Below are positions 10,521-21,103 of a stretch of 64,000 nucleotides of DNA, piece after piece. Made by a program: the position numbers and the translations under genes. Source of the stretch: Bicyclus anynana (lineage: Eukaryota > Arthropoda > Insecta > Lepidoptera > Nymphalidae); assembly GCF_947172395.1 (NCBI RefSeq), contig NC_069083.1:5922501-5986500 (forward strand). Reading direction: 5' to 3'. The notes beneath the pieces were generated by a model, which was not told the origin of the DNA, did not search any database, and saw nothing but the letters and a program-made list of their open reading frames with translations. Positions within the stretch are counted from its first letter, which is position 1. Each line of letters opens with the position of its first letter.

Positions 10521-11164
10521 AAGGTGGGGGGTGGCTAAGTTTTTCAGTTCATTACGCCTAAGAAGTCAGGTTTTTGTTTTTATAATAATGCTTTTTTACA
10601 CATTATTTTTAAACCACTATGTAAGAAGTATGCATATTGACTTGGACGGTAAACGTCCTAACACCATGTTTCCCTACGTTCTTTATTTTATCCAGGTATG
10701 TCCGGGTATACAAATACTTAATTATGTCGAGCGCAGCCAGTCAAAAATTACTATAATATTAAACGCTTTGCTATAGGGAAATATTATATTCGCTTATTAC
10801 TCTACTAATATAACATTAAAAAAAAAGATAATATGTGGCCAAACATAAAAGATAAAAGAGAAGTAATCCTTTAAAACGTACCCTCGTCGATAGTATTAAA
10901 TGATTTGTCTTAATAAACAAAATGGCTGACATAGTCGGGTCACGCAGTAATCCATACCGGATCCTCATTCAATGTCGCGGTCGCACGCGACCTTACCCCT
11001 GTGACCGATACCCTGGATTAGTCAACACAGTATTGCTGCATGTTAACTTTTTTCAATTTAACAGAATTATTTTTGTTAATCATAAAAAGTGAGATATTTC
11101 TATACTTATTTTAAGACTAAAATAGATACGAGTAATTGATAAGAATAACTCATCATTCATTCAT
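10521..11164. other. Unassigned DNA
   Basis: An 81-codon plus frame (10531-10776) has no recognisable motif and continues directly from a repeat end. Nothing else seen. Confidence 0.35.
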
Positions 11165-12292
11165 TAATTATCAACCCATATTCGACTCACTGCTGAGCTC
11201 GAGTCTCCTCTCAGAATGAGAGGACTTAAGCCAATAGTCCACCACGCTGGCCCAATGCGGATTGGCAGACTTCACACACGCAGAGAATTAAGAAAATTCT
11301 CTTGTACATACAGTACATGTTTCCTCACGATGTTTGCCTTCACCGTTTGAGACACGTGATATTTAATTTCTTAAAATGCACACAACTGAAAAGTTGGAGG
11401 TGCATCCCCCGGACCGGATTCGAACACACACCCTCCGGAATCGGAGTCAGAGGTCATAAAGTTATGTTAGCACATTCTCTTCTTCTTTCGGTTTTAGATT
11501 ATGCGGACACGAGCTATCTAAATATAACTGAGGACCAACTCAATAAACTTGAGCGACTTCAAAATCTTGCTATTCGGTTCATATTTAGCCTACGCAAATA
11601 TGACCATATTTCTGAATTCCGTCAGAAGCTCAAGTGGCTCCCTATTCGTCGTCGCCGGGATCTGCATGTACTTTCACTTTTGTACTGTGTGTTGTTTAAT
11701 CCAAAATCTCCTGTGTATCTGAAGGAGAAATTTACGTTTCAGGGAGTGCAGTCTGAACTGAGACAGTGTCGATTACTAACTCTATGTTTACCCGTGCATA
11801 AGACGAAATTTTATAAACATTCTTTCGTTGTGCAAGCCGTTAAGTTATGGAATGCTCTCCCTTTAAGCATACGGCAATCAAAGACACTGGTCATTTTTAA
11901 AAATGCCGTAAAGACTCATTATCTGGTGCAGTAAAGACGATCTGTATATATTATTTCTTTTCAATATAAGGTATTTATTAGTATATTTTGATATGTATTT
12001 TATTCATTATTGTAGGTATTTGTGTAATATTGTTTATGTATTAGGATGTAAATTATTTGTATGTATGTGTATTACTAATACTATGGTTATTTTTGTTTTA
12101 CGCCACCTGCTGATGTCCTTAAGTTTTCCTAAACCGAAGGTTGCCTGGAAGAAATCGCTACTTAGCGATAAGGCCGCCTTTTGTATGCTGATTTCTTCTT
12201 AATTTGTTTTTTATTTCACTTGTTTTTGTCTTTGTGGTGTGCAAATAAAGTATATTTATCTTTATCTTATATCCACTCGGCTATGACGGCTC
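11165..12292 (-). mobile_element. SINE family B split by a LINE insertion
   Basis: The SINE body runs on minus from the GGGTTGATAA end (11165) to the B-box region GGATTCGAACACACACC (11415-11432) and stops at AGAGGTCATA (11457). The missing head (TATCCACTCGGCTATGACGG) reappears at about 12269-12292, exactly after the LINE tail. The two pieces join to the expected SINE order, showing the LINE landed inside it. Confidence 0.88.
11459..12268 (+). mobile_element. CR1/Jockey-group LINE, 5'-truncated: RT C-terminus and 3'UTR
   Basis: The coding part reads LSVLDYADTSYLN, LNKLERLQNLAIRFIF, LKWLPIRRRRDLH, VVQAVKLWNALP and FKNAVKTHYL up to the stop at 11932-11934. This is the conserved end of RT proteins in the CR1/Jockey group, beyond the catalytic palm, which is absent. 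The longer frame from 11302 includes SINE sequence and is not a real start. A ~330-bp 3'UTR with GGTTGCCTGGAAGAAATCGC follows, and the element ends AATAAAGTATATTTATCTTTATCTT, a short-repeat tail rather than poly(A). No stop interrupts the remaining ORF, suggesting recent insertion. It is dead through truncation. Confidence 0.88.
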
Positions 12293-13061
12293 CTTATGCA
12301 CGTCAATAAAAACCTAACTACGAGTATATTAATCTTTACCTACAAGTTGCTGTTCGTTACATATGTCAAAACTTGGAATTGTAGTAGAATAGTAACGATA
12401 CATAGCTTTTTATGGCTATTCTGTGTCGTTTCATTAAATACTTATAAAATTCAAATGTTCACGCGAAAAGCATCGTTATGCTAAGCGGATATGTTACATA
12501 TTCGTTTGACGACATTCTAGTACAAGTTAGTGCAGGATAAATAGACATTTAGACCTTATAATGTGGTACTGCTTTACACTAGTCCTCTGATCCTCTATTA
12601 TGATAACGAAGCCAGTCGGTCTCACTGCAAATATTCAAATTAAACCGTCACTGCGGCGGTCCCTTTGAGTCGCCCACGCTATTCTATTTGCGGGGCTGTT
12701 GTTGGATAATTTTTACTTCACATTTGCTATGTATAAAACATAGTTCCTGTTAGAACAATGAGAAAATATATAAAAATGGTACGCCTAACTTTACCAACAA
12801 GCTATTTGTTTTTTTTTTTCATTTTTCTGTTACGTGGCTAGTATGCTACCAACAGTGGCGTGCATTTCATAGATGCCTAAAATCACTGACTACCCTAAAG
12901 ACTAATTTTGAATAGAAAATTCCTATTCCTTTTTGTACAAATTAAATAAATAAATAAATATACTTAAACAATACACATCACTATCTAGCCCCAAAGTAAG
13001 CATACAGAGTAGCTTGCGTTATGGGTGTTAAGATAGTTGATATTATAATATTAATATACAA
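12293..13061. other. Unassigned AT-rich DNA
   Basis: A GC-richer stretch (12600-12710) is unassigned. No coding evidence. Confidence 0.4.
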
Positions 13062-13194
13062 TTATATACTACATATAAATACTTATATAATGAATAAATA
13101 CACACAGACACTGGAAAACACCCATGCTCATCACACAAATATTTTCCAGTTGTGGGTCACTGCCCACTGCGCCACGCGGCTGTCTACAAATTGT
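13062..13194 (-). mobile_element. tRNA-derived SINE (family C), internally deleted
   Basis: Carries CACACAGACACTGGAAAAC, GCTCATCACACAAATATTTT and CACTGCCCACTGCGCCACGC, the minus-strand order of a common lepidopteran SINE. The segment that should carry the B box is missing between TTGTGGG and TCACTGCCC. Confidence 0.6.
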
Positions 13195-13936
13195 ACTACC
13201 CTAGAGAGTTTTATAGGATATAATGTAGGAAATTTTGTTCATGAAAAAAATCATTGTAACTTTTTGTGGGAGTAGTAATTTAAATGAGTTCTATATAAAA
13301 ATAAATGACGTGGATCGGTATGGAGTATTAGTACCGAGGGAGATTTTAAACCTTTTACTGCGTGTCATGCCCATTCAGTGATGTACCAAATATCAGATAA
13401 TATTCGAAGTATCGATACAATAATTTGTATGAAGTTTTTGATGAGTGTGTCTTTTGGAGTCAACGTAATATTTAATAGGGGCTGTGTTAGGAACTATTGT
13501 GGACTTAGTAAATTAAATGTGTGTTATGCATAAGCTCGGTATGTCACTCATTTAATTTTATATCGGTATGGACTATTAATACTCAAACATCTACAAAAAT
13601 AACATGTATTTAACCAGTGAGTAGATGTCTAAAAGAATTAGCCCTGGTATTATCGCTACCATACTTACAAGGAAGATCTACCATGCAGAATCTTTCTCAT
13701 TCTCTTCAACGATTTACGGAACGATTTTCTAATGCATCTAAAGTTATATCAACAATTAGTTATAATATACGCTTCAATTTATGTGCGTTTTGTTTATTTA
13801 TTAAAATGTCAGCCAAATGCTCTACATGAGAGTTGTCCTGGAGAAAAGGATTAAACAAACAAATTAAAGTAAATTATGAAATTAAACGTATTAATAATAT
13901 CCAAAAACATATTTAATATTCATTTGATTCATTCGA
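13195..13936. other. Unassigned DNA with a recurring GGTATGG motif
   Basis: GATCGGTATGGAGTATTAGT (13314-) and TATCGGTATGGACTATTAAT (13561-) are similar, and a relative occurs at 24756. Otherwise nothing recognised. Confidence 0.4.
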
Positions 13937-14250
13937 GAGCCGTGATAGCCCAGTGGGTATGACCTCTGCCTCCGATTACGGAGGGCGTGGGTTCGAATCC
14001 GGTCTCGGACATGCACCTCCAACTTTTCAGTTGTGTGCATTTTAAGAAATTAAATATCACGTGTCTCAAACGGTGAAGGAAAACATCGTGAGGAGACCTG
14101 CACACCAGAGAATTTCTCAATTCTCTGCGTGTGTGAAGACTGCCAATCCGCATTAGGCCAGCATGGTGAACTATTGGCCTAACCCCTCTCATTATGAGAG
14201 GAGACTCGAGCTCAGCAGTGAGCCGTATATGGGTTGATAACGACGACGAC
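13937..14250 (+). mobile_element. Full-length tRNA-derived SINE (family B)
   Basis: The head GAGCCGTGATAGCCCAGTGG (A-box region) and GGTTCGAATCC (B box) make a type-2 RNA polymerase III promoter. The body has CACGTGTCTCAAACGGTGAA and AACATCGTGAGGAG, ending GGGTTGATAACGACGACG. Target duplication: GATTCATTCGA (13926-13936) against GATTTATTCGA (14251-14261), one mismatch. It encodes no protein and depends on LINE machinery. Confidence 0.93.
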
Positions 14251-14442
14251 GATTTATTCGATAGAGCAGTTGTCGATATACTCCTATTCTTTTACAGCCA
14301 TCTCTAATAACGTCGAAACAAATTTTGTCATCAGTTCTAATTAAAAAGTTTTGAACTTTTAACATCATTAGGAAAACTTTGCTTTTAAAATGACGCAAAA
14401 GAAAGTTGAAAAATTTTGTTTTGAGAATTTCTCTTTTATTGC

Positions 14443-14857
14443 GAACCTAGAAGTAAATTTTACAAAATTGTCAGCTACATTAACTATAACGGTGACTCAT
14501 ATTAAAGAATACCAAATATTAAAAAAGTAGCGTTTTGANNNNNNNNNNNNNNNNNNNNNNNNNNNNNNNNNNNNNNNNNNNNNNNNNNNNNNNNNNNNNN
14601 NNNNNNNNNNNNNNNNNNNNNNNNNNNNNNNNNNNNNNNNNNNNNNNNNNNNNNNNNNNNNNNNNNNNNNNNNNNNNNNNNNNNNNNNNNNNNNNNNNNN
14701 NNNNNNNNNNNNNNNNNNNNNNNNNNNNNNNNNNNNNNGAACCTAGGAACCTAGAAGTAAATTTTACAAAGTTGTCACCTACACGGTTACTTTTGGTATA
14801 ATGGTTACTTTTATTAGAGTACACCAAATATTTAAAAAAAAATGTACCGTTTTGAAA
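14443..14857 (+). repeat. Tandem repeat spanning an assembly gap
   Basis: The segment left of the gap (AACCTAGAAGTAAATTTTAC ... ACCAAATATT ... CGTTTTGA, 14443-14538) recurs to the right at 14749-14857 with few changes. The gap is therefore probably filled with further or collapsed repeat units. Confidence 0.8.
14539..14738. other. Run of 200 N (assembly gap)
   Basis: Exactly 200 undetermined bases; the round number suggests a placeholder rather than a measured size. Confidence 0.98.
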
Positions 14858-15392
14858 GTGAAATAAATTTGAAACATTTATGCGAAATAGTGATTTCAAG
14901 CTTTAACCTTATATGATTACCTTATTCGAGCAATTAAAACCACCCCGTGCTTACGTTTAAAAATATTCAGAACCCACCCGCACCCCTTCTCAAATTAATT
15001 ACATATTGCACTGCGGTAATTTCGCTTCCGTATTTAATAAAGTTCAAGCACTCAGTTCGTGCCACTTACCCTAAATTACAAACACTCATATAATTTTTTA
15101 TGGGTTGGTAACTCATTTACTTTGTAAATACTGCACACGGGCGCTATTTCACGTTGTTTTTTTCAACGTTTTTCATAAAATAATTTCCCAGAATTTGTTA
15201 ATGTCGCTTAGGCAAAGCTTTTAAGCTTCATGTCAGAGTAGTTTTTAATTTAAAATGTGTAAAACTATCAGTATATAAATGCAAAGCACATTTTAGTTTG
15301 TGTTAGCGTTCCTCATCTGATAAGGAAAAAACAAAATAAGATTAATTTATTGTCGGTCTGTCTCTCTTTCAAGAACCTTTATTTTGAAAATA
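14858..15392. other. Unassigned AT-rich DNA
   Basis: No recognised gene or repeat. Confidence 0.4.
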
Positions 15393-15510
15393 CGTGGTCA
15401 TCATCATCATCATCATATCAGCCGATGGACGTCCACTGCAGGATATAGTACTTTTGTAAGGGCTTCCAAACATCACGATAATGAGCCACCAGCGAATTCG
15501 CTGCGTGGTA
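15393..15510 (-). mobile_element. RTE LINE 3' end with (CAT)n tail
   Basis: TCATCATCATCATATCAGCC then GATGGACGTCCACTGCAGGA, the same 3' end as 981-1130. It is truncated after ~120 bp and has small internal deletions. Confidence 0.85.
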
Positions 15511-15902
15511 TCATGTTGAAATGGTCCCATGAAGTTGCGAAAAAATCAAACAACTAAGTTAGCGAAAAAAATATACGGACGTTATTCGAGCAGTTTTGCA
15601 TTAAGAAAAAATACTCATATTTCGACACTGAAAGGAATCTAAGCGCATAGATAGGTATATTTCGTTGACCTAGGTTAGTATGAAATTTGAAAGTAACATC
15701 GTTATTGACCACAAGTAGAAGGAAAAATCTCAAACTACATATCTTGTACATAAATGTTAAGAAACGGGGGTAAGTGTTTGAAGCTGAATTTCGGGAAAAG
15801 CTCGGTAAAAACTGCGAAATTCGATTCCGGAATTTATCGACTAGGCTTTTTTTCTACATTTGCCCATTACAGACTTAAATAGTTTACAGATAGTTTTTGT
15901 AA
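15511..15902. other. Unassigned DNA
   Basis: Nothing recognised; a 65-codon minus frame has no family resemblance. Confidence 0.4.
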
Positions 15903-16126
15903 GTTTTTTTTTATTCTTTACAAGTTAGCCCTTGACTACAATCTCACCTGCTGGTAAGTGATGATGCAGTCTAAGATGGAAGCGGGCTAACTTGTTAGGA
16001 GGAGGATGAAAATCCACACCCCTTTTTGTTTCTACACGGCATCGTACCGCAACGCTAAATCGCTTGGCGGTACGTCTTTGCCAGTAGGGTGGTAACTAGC
16101 CACGGCCGAAGCCTCCCACCAGCCGA
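15903..16126 (-). mobile_element. SINE family A, 5'-truncated
   Basis: Poly-T start (element tail), CAAGTTAGCCCTTGACTAC and GGCGGTACGTCTTTGCC, up to GCCTCCCACCAGCC. The tRNA-like head is absent. Confidence 0.85.
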
Positions 16127-16317
16127 AGTGTTATAATAATACCATACTTACCTTATCCAACGTTTCCAATAAAGTCCAGAAAAAACCATTATTCGAACTT
16201 CAAGCAAATAGCTCAGCTGGTTAGTCATAAAGCTTGTCTATATCATCATCATGAAAAAAAGAAATTCCAGTACAAATACCCGAAATTCAGTACCCATCCA
16301 TGTAATCGTACAACTTT

Positions 16318-16450
16318 ATATTCAGAGCGTCGATAAAACCGCCTCAGCTGTTTGAAAAACCTAAAAAGAGAGCGTAAAGGGTACAAAAGCAATCGAATGG
16401 GCCAGAAGATGAAAGAGGCGGTCAATCGAAACACTGAGAGGACTCATTAA
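16318..16450 (+). repeat. Unclassified dispersed repeat, copy 1
   Basis: Shares AAGGGTAC, GGAGGCGGTCAAT-type and GAGGACTCATTA-type blocks with 27598-27735 in the same order and spacing. No repeat class recognised. Confidence 0.6.
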
Positions 16451-16596
16451 ATGGGTCTGTATTCTTTCTTTGCTCTTACACCGAGTAAGTAATACGTTTC
16501 TAGATACGATAGTCGTGGAAATAGCTTTTGTTGAAAGTGCTTTCACTTGAAGGTATATAAGTTTTTACGTGTTTTTTTTTACACTATTATTTATTA

Positions 16597-16769
16597 CTAG
16601 TAAACGCTGCGCGGTTTCACCCGCGTGGTTTCCTAGTTTTCTAGCCTTCCTCGATAAATGGGCTATCTAACACTGAAAGAATTATTCAAATCGGACCAGT
16701 AGTTCCTGAGATTAGCGCGTTCAATCAAACAAACTAACGAACTCTTCAGCTTTATAATATTAGTAAAGA
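16597..16769 (-). mobile_element. Helitron-like element, GCTGAAG subfamily
   Basis: CTAG at 16597-16600, hairpin region GCGCGGTTTCACCCGCG, body CCTCGATAAATGGGCTATC, and minus-strand 5' end TCTTTACTAATATTATAAAG. A short internal deletion removes most of the ACGGGAACG block. Confidence 0.88.
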
Positions 16770-17248
16770 TATTATTGTAAGTTAGTTTATTTTTTATAAA
16801 AATAATATTTGCCATATCATTGACCTAAATAAAAATTATATTCGACAAAAGTAATTCATTGTTGAAGAAAATTACCCTTGTGATCAATTTTCTCTGAAGA
16901 AATATCTTAGAAGATTTTATCATAGATTTCAAATTACTTTTCAACAAAATAATGATCAAATACCTATACCTACACACAAGAGTTTCCACGCAAACGAAGT
17001 CCGCCAGTTTAAAGTAAAAATCATTTTGCCTTACTAATAACTTGATACGTGTGTGCTCAAGGTTTAAAGTTGATTGAACCTTTGCTTGTCAATATAGATT
17101 TTCTTCTATTTGGACAATGGTGCGTCATGGAATAGAAGGTTCCAAATTCGATTCTCAGAGGGTAATTTTTGTTATAATTACAACTTAAATGGCAACAGCG
17201 ATGAGTTAATACTTGCGAGTGATATTATTTAATTGTCACTTTCTTTAT
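16770..17248. other. Unassigned AT-rich DNA
   Basis: No feature recognised. Confidence 0.4.
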
Positions 17249-17459
17249 TGGTGGGACTTCGGCCGTGGCTAGGTCACCCTACTGACAAATACGTACCGCC
17301 AAGCGATTTAGCGTTCGTGTACGATGTCGTTAAGAAACCGAAAGGTGTGTGGATTTTTATCCTTCTCCTAACAAGTAATCCCGCTTCCATCTTTAGTTTG
17401 CATCATCACTTACCATCAGGTGAGATTGTAGTCAAGGGCTAAATTGTAAACAATAAAAG
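17249..17459 (+). mobile_element. SINE family A, 5'-truncated
   Basis: TTGGTGGGACTTCGGCCGTG through GTACCGCCAAGCGATTTAGC to AGGTGAGATTGTAGTCAAGG and an A-rich tail. The tRNA-like head is missing. Confidence 0.85.
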
Positions 17460-18600
17460 AAGAACCTTAAAACTAGACTTATTAATTATTACAGAGTATT
17501 GTTTAGTAATATATCACTCCAGCACCTACTATTTAGGCATGATTTACATATTAATTGGTTTGTAATTAAACAACAGCGAATAGATGTAGATAGCAAGATC
17601 AGTAATGATTTTGCACAATAAAGCTTTACAATTCTCATACTGATGTTTTATAATATACTTTGAAACTAAAATACCTGATCACATGTCATAAATTTATGTT
17701 TAAAACCTGGAACTATGCTCGTAGATTACAATTTATTTGAAAAATAAACCATTAAATAATAAAGGTACATTCGTTTATGTAGTTTTAAATAAGTATCTCA
17801 TTTCTTTTGTATGGTAATGTATTTTAAGTTGACATTCTCTCCTTATGGTTATCGGTTGCCTGAAAGATATCACTTTAGAGATAAAGCTGCCGTTACACCA
17901 TACCTGTTGCTTGTTTTTCCACTTATTTTGTTTTTGCAAAAATTTGTCTTTTGAGTGTAATAAAGTGGTTTTTTTTATTATTATTACTGGTTCACTACAT
18001 TTTCTGCGATGCATTACTATTATTAATATTTGCATTTTACGTCAACATCTTCTGATCATTCGATGATCTTCCTAGGAATAATAAAATTTTCTAAAAAATA
18101 TAACTGGGACCCTAGTCACTTTTTAAATAGAATTACAGATATCTGTTATTTTTGGGAGCTACTGTATTATGATCTTTACATAATATTGTAGGTCAATTTA
18201 ATTTTTACATCGTATACCGTTGCTCGTAGGTACTTTGTTATATAAATTATATATACCAATTTAAAAACCAATATACTTTGCATACTTACTTACTCGTATA
18301 TTGTATATTTATAAGACCCTTGCGTTCGTGTCATTGATGCTAATGAGTTAATTCTGCCTTAATTTTCAAAGTAACTTATTTTTTCTTTATGCGAACTGAG
18401 ACTCACGGTTAATATTAACTTCTATAAACTTGCAGTTAAAATTATATTATCCTTAAAAGTAATATCCCTGTTGATTTAACGTCTCAAAGTTATACTGAAC
18501 TAATTTAACACTTCACAACTCGCTAGGAATTTCACTGACAACTTAAGCTCTAGTGTTATTAATTTAATCTCTCAAGGTTCATTAAGAATTTGTCATACAA
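17460..18600. other. Unassigned AT-rich DNA, 1.1 kb
   Basis: No gene, RNA or repeat that I can name. Overlapping short frames on both strands at 17775-18066 look like chance. Confidence 0.4.
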
Positions 18601-18680
18601 ATAAGGAAGTTGTAAACTGCTACATAAAGCTAATTTTCGATAAAGATGCTTATATTTTGTTACAGTTTAAGTTAAGTTAT
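18601..18680 (+). repeat. Unclassified dispersed block, copy 1
   Basis: ATAAGGAAGTTGTAAACTGC and CGATAAAGATGCTTATATTT match 20232-20299 closely in order and spacing. Confidence 0.65.
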
Positions 18681-19025
18681 AGTTTAAGTCACGTATTCGA
18701 AACTACCTTCACCAACCCTGCTAATTTAGTTCTTCTTTTTAATAAGAAAATATATTTAAAGCACCGAAGTATTCAGGAATATTGGAAACCTCTCTCCGAA
18801 CATGGCAACACTGCCTACAATATCTGTTATTAATAATAGAAACTATATATTTTTAACATGTCGAAGGAGACCCACTATTTTGAACATAGCAATTTGTATA
18901 CGAAAAATGAGAGACTAATATATTTTATTTTATAATAAAACAAAACCACCAAAAATAATTAGAATTCGCAGTTAATATTTGTCGAAACTTGAGTTTTTTT
19001 GTTGAAATCGTACATTTTTTATTCC

Positions 19026-19213
19026 ATACGAATATTATAAAGCTGAAGAGTTTGTTTGTCTGAACGCGCTAATCTCAGGAACTACTAGTCCGATTTGAAA
19101 AATTCTTTCAGTGTTAGATAGCGCATTTATCGAAAACTGCTATAAGCTATATATTATTCCCGTATTCTTACGGGAACGGGAACCACGCGGGTGAAACCGC
19201 GCGGCGTCGGCTA
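19026..19213 (+). mobile_element. Helitron-like element, GCTGAAG subfamily
   Basis: AATATTATAAAGCTGAAGAG, CGTATTCTTACGGGAACGGG, CACGCGGGTGAAACCGCGCG. The terminus reads GGCGTCGGCTAAT, so the final CTAG is mutated. Confidence 0.85.
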
Positions 19214-19215
19214 AT

Positions 19216-19385
19216 CTTAATATATATAAATCTCGTGTCACAATGTTTGTCCTCAATGGACTCCTAAACCCCTTAACCGATTATAATAAAATTCGCACAC
19301 CATGTGCAGTTCGATCCAACTTGAGAGATAGGATAGTTTAAATCTCAAATTATAGTCGCAATTTTTATTTATTGCTAATTATTTG
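19216..19385 (+). mobile_element. 5' part of a second Helitron-like family
   Basis: AATATATATAAATCTCGTGTC, CACAATGTTTGTCCTCAATGG and CCTTAACCGATTATAATAAA form a familiar lepidopteran element start. It runs directly into the next element with no 3' end. Confidence 0.55.
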
Positions 19386-19943
19386 TCTCTATATATATAA
19401 AAGAAAGTCGTGTTAGTTACTCCACTTATAACTCAAGAACGGCTGAACAGATTTAGCTGAAAATTGGCAGGGAGGTAGTTTAGAGCCAGGAGAAGGACAT
19501 AGGATACATAGGATAGGATAGGATAGGATTTTTTTTGTAGGGGTTGGGTTGGTAGGGGTAGGGTAGGGGTAGGGTGGGGTAGGGTAGGGTAGGGGTAGGG
19601 TAGGGGTAGGGTAGGGGTAGGGTAGGGGTAGGGTAGGGGTAGGGTAGGGGTATGGTAGGGGTAGGGTAGGGGTAGGGTAGGGTAGGGGTAGGGTAGGGAA
19701 AGGGTAGGGGAAGGGTAGGGGTAGGGTAGGGGTAGGGTAGTGGTAGAGTAGGTTTATGGTATAGGGGTAGGGTAGGGGTAGGGTAGCGGTAGGGTAGTTG
19801 TAGGGTAGGGTAGGGGTAGAGTAGAGGTAGGGTAGGGGAAGGGTAGGGGTAGGGGTAGGAGTAGGGTAGTGTAAGGTAGGGAAGAAGTGCAAATAAATAT
19901 TATAAATTAATAAGTCAAAGCGAAGCTTGAGCGGGTCCGCTAG
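19386..19943 (+). mobile_element. Helitron-like element carrying a G-rich minisatellite
   Basis: The 5' part is TCTATATATATAAAAGAAAG and CAAGAACGGCTGAACAGATT. The 3' end GCGAAGCTTGAGCGGGTCCG then CTAG matches the end of the minus-strand element at 47133. A ~345-bp (GGGGTAGGGTA)n tract fills the centre. A 159-codon Pro/Thr/Tyr-rich frame on the minus strand is only the translation of the minisatellite. Confidence 0.8.
19537..19882 (+). repeat. G-rich minisatellite, mainly GGGGTAGGGTA units
   Basis: About 345 bp built from GGGGTA and GGGTA steps, most often alternating as an 11-bp unit, with local variants (GGGAAAGGGTA, GTGGTAGAGTA). The plus strand has closely spaced G-runs that could form G-quadruplexes. 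It is not the insect telomere repeat (TTAGG). Confidence 0.95.
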
Positions 19944-20231
19944 TAATATATATAGCTTTTAATAATATATATAGAGACATGCACAAATAGATAATGTTTA
20001 TAAATATAGCTCACACTGACATATACGTATCTACATCTACATATACATTTTATAATCACCCTTGATTAAGAAACTATCAGCAACACTGAAATTAAACTAG
20101 TCTAAAAATGGACCCAGCAGCAATGTACGAAAAATGTTCAGTCTCCTTGATATAAAAAACTCTATTAAATGCGTCGTAAAATATTAAATGGAAGGTCATT
20201 TCTAATTTGAAGACTACAAGAATTTTTCATA

Positions 20232-20470
20232 ATTAAGGAAGTTGTAAATTGCTACATACGTAACTAAGTTTCGATAAAGTTGCTTGTATTTTGTAATTCT
20301 TGTTAAGCTCTTAATTACTTTTGCTGGCTGTCTGCAAACATCCATCCCGTAGCGAAATGTAGGCTTCATTATTTACTTGTGCTCACACGTTGCTTCTCTC
20401 TGTAAATATTTACCCGTTAACGAGAAACCTGACTTATTCGTTGGGTAACGGAATAAACTTTTCTATTGTG
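20232..20470 (+). repeat. Unclassified dispersed block, copy 2
   Basis: 20232-20299 matches 18601-18680. 20350-20470 (ATGTAGGCTTCATT, CTCACACGTTGCTTCTC, CCTGACTTATTCG) matches 29291-29410. Together they suggest a longer, old repeat unit. Confidence 0.65.
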
Positions 20471-20552
20471 TTTTCGTGTTTGGTATTTGGTTCTCTTGAA
20501 TAATTGCATTGTTTTCAAATTTTAGTTAATTGATTCTCATATTTATAATTGA

Positions 20553-21103
20553 CTAGCGGACGCCCGCGACTTCGTCCGCGTGAAACTTGTTGTAAACAAT
20601 AAACTACCCCTACCCTACCCCTGACCTACCCCTACCCTACCCCTAACCTACCCCAACCTTGCCCTACCCTACCCCTGCCCTACCCCTACCCCTACCCTAA
20701 AATTCATTCAAAAACCAAATATTATCTACATAAACTGTAGCTACTTATATCCAAAAAAAATCATTGAAAAATGTATCGTGGACTTTTTTGTAGATATTTA
20801 TAAGATCTACAATTAATTAGAACATTTTATGGTCCTATCTTTTATACTTTAGGCAGCGTACGCAAAATAAGTAACTTTTCTGGTTGATTTTTTTACACCT
20901 TGTGTCCGAAAATCCCAAATATCTTACGGAACCGTATTTTTTTCTAAAATAAAATTTAGCCTATGTTACTTGTGGATAATATAGCTTTCGAATGGTGAAA
21001 GAATTTTTAAAATCGGTCCAGTAGTTTTTGAGTCTATTCATTACAAACAAACAAACAAACAAACAAACATACAAAGTTTTCCTTTTTATAATATTAGTAT
21101 AGA
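20553..21103 (-). mobile_element. Helitron-like element, 551 bp, with C-rich (sense G-rich) tract
   Basis: CTAG at 20553, hairpin GCGGACGCCCGCGACTTCGT, then a CTACCCCTACC-rich tract at 20604-20700. The far end AATATTAGTATAGA reads TCTATACTAATATT on minus. The body has CGAATGGTGAAAGAATTTTT and a (CAAA)n run at 21049-21068. No helicase ORF. Confidence 0.88.

Noticed and set aside
11302..11460. N-terminal 50 codons of the 210-codon frame as part of the LINE protein
   Set aside because: This stretch is SINE B sequence read through; LINE coding starts only after the junction near 11459.
14519..14899. Open frames spanning the gap
   Set aside because: They are open only because the N run has no stops.
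19537..19882. Telomere-like repeat
   Set aside because: The unit is GGGGTA/GGGTA, not the insect TTAGG, and it sits inside a Helitron whose other copies carry shorter versions.
19413..19892. 159-codon Pro/Leu/Tyr/Thr-rich minus-strand frame
   Set aside because: It is the translation of the CTACCCCTACC minisatellite in a Helitron. Period and composition come from the repeat, not from selection on a protein.
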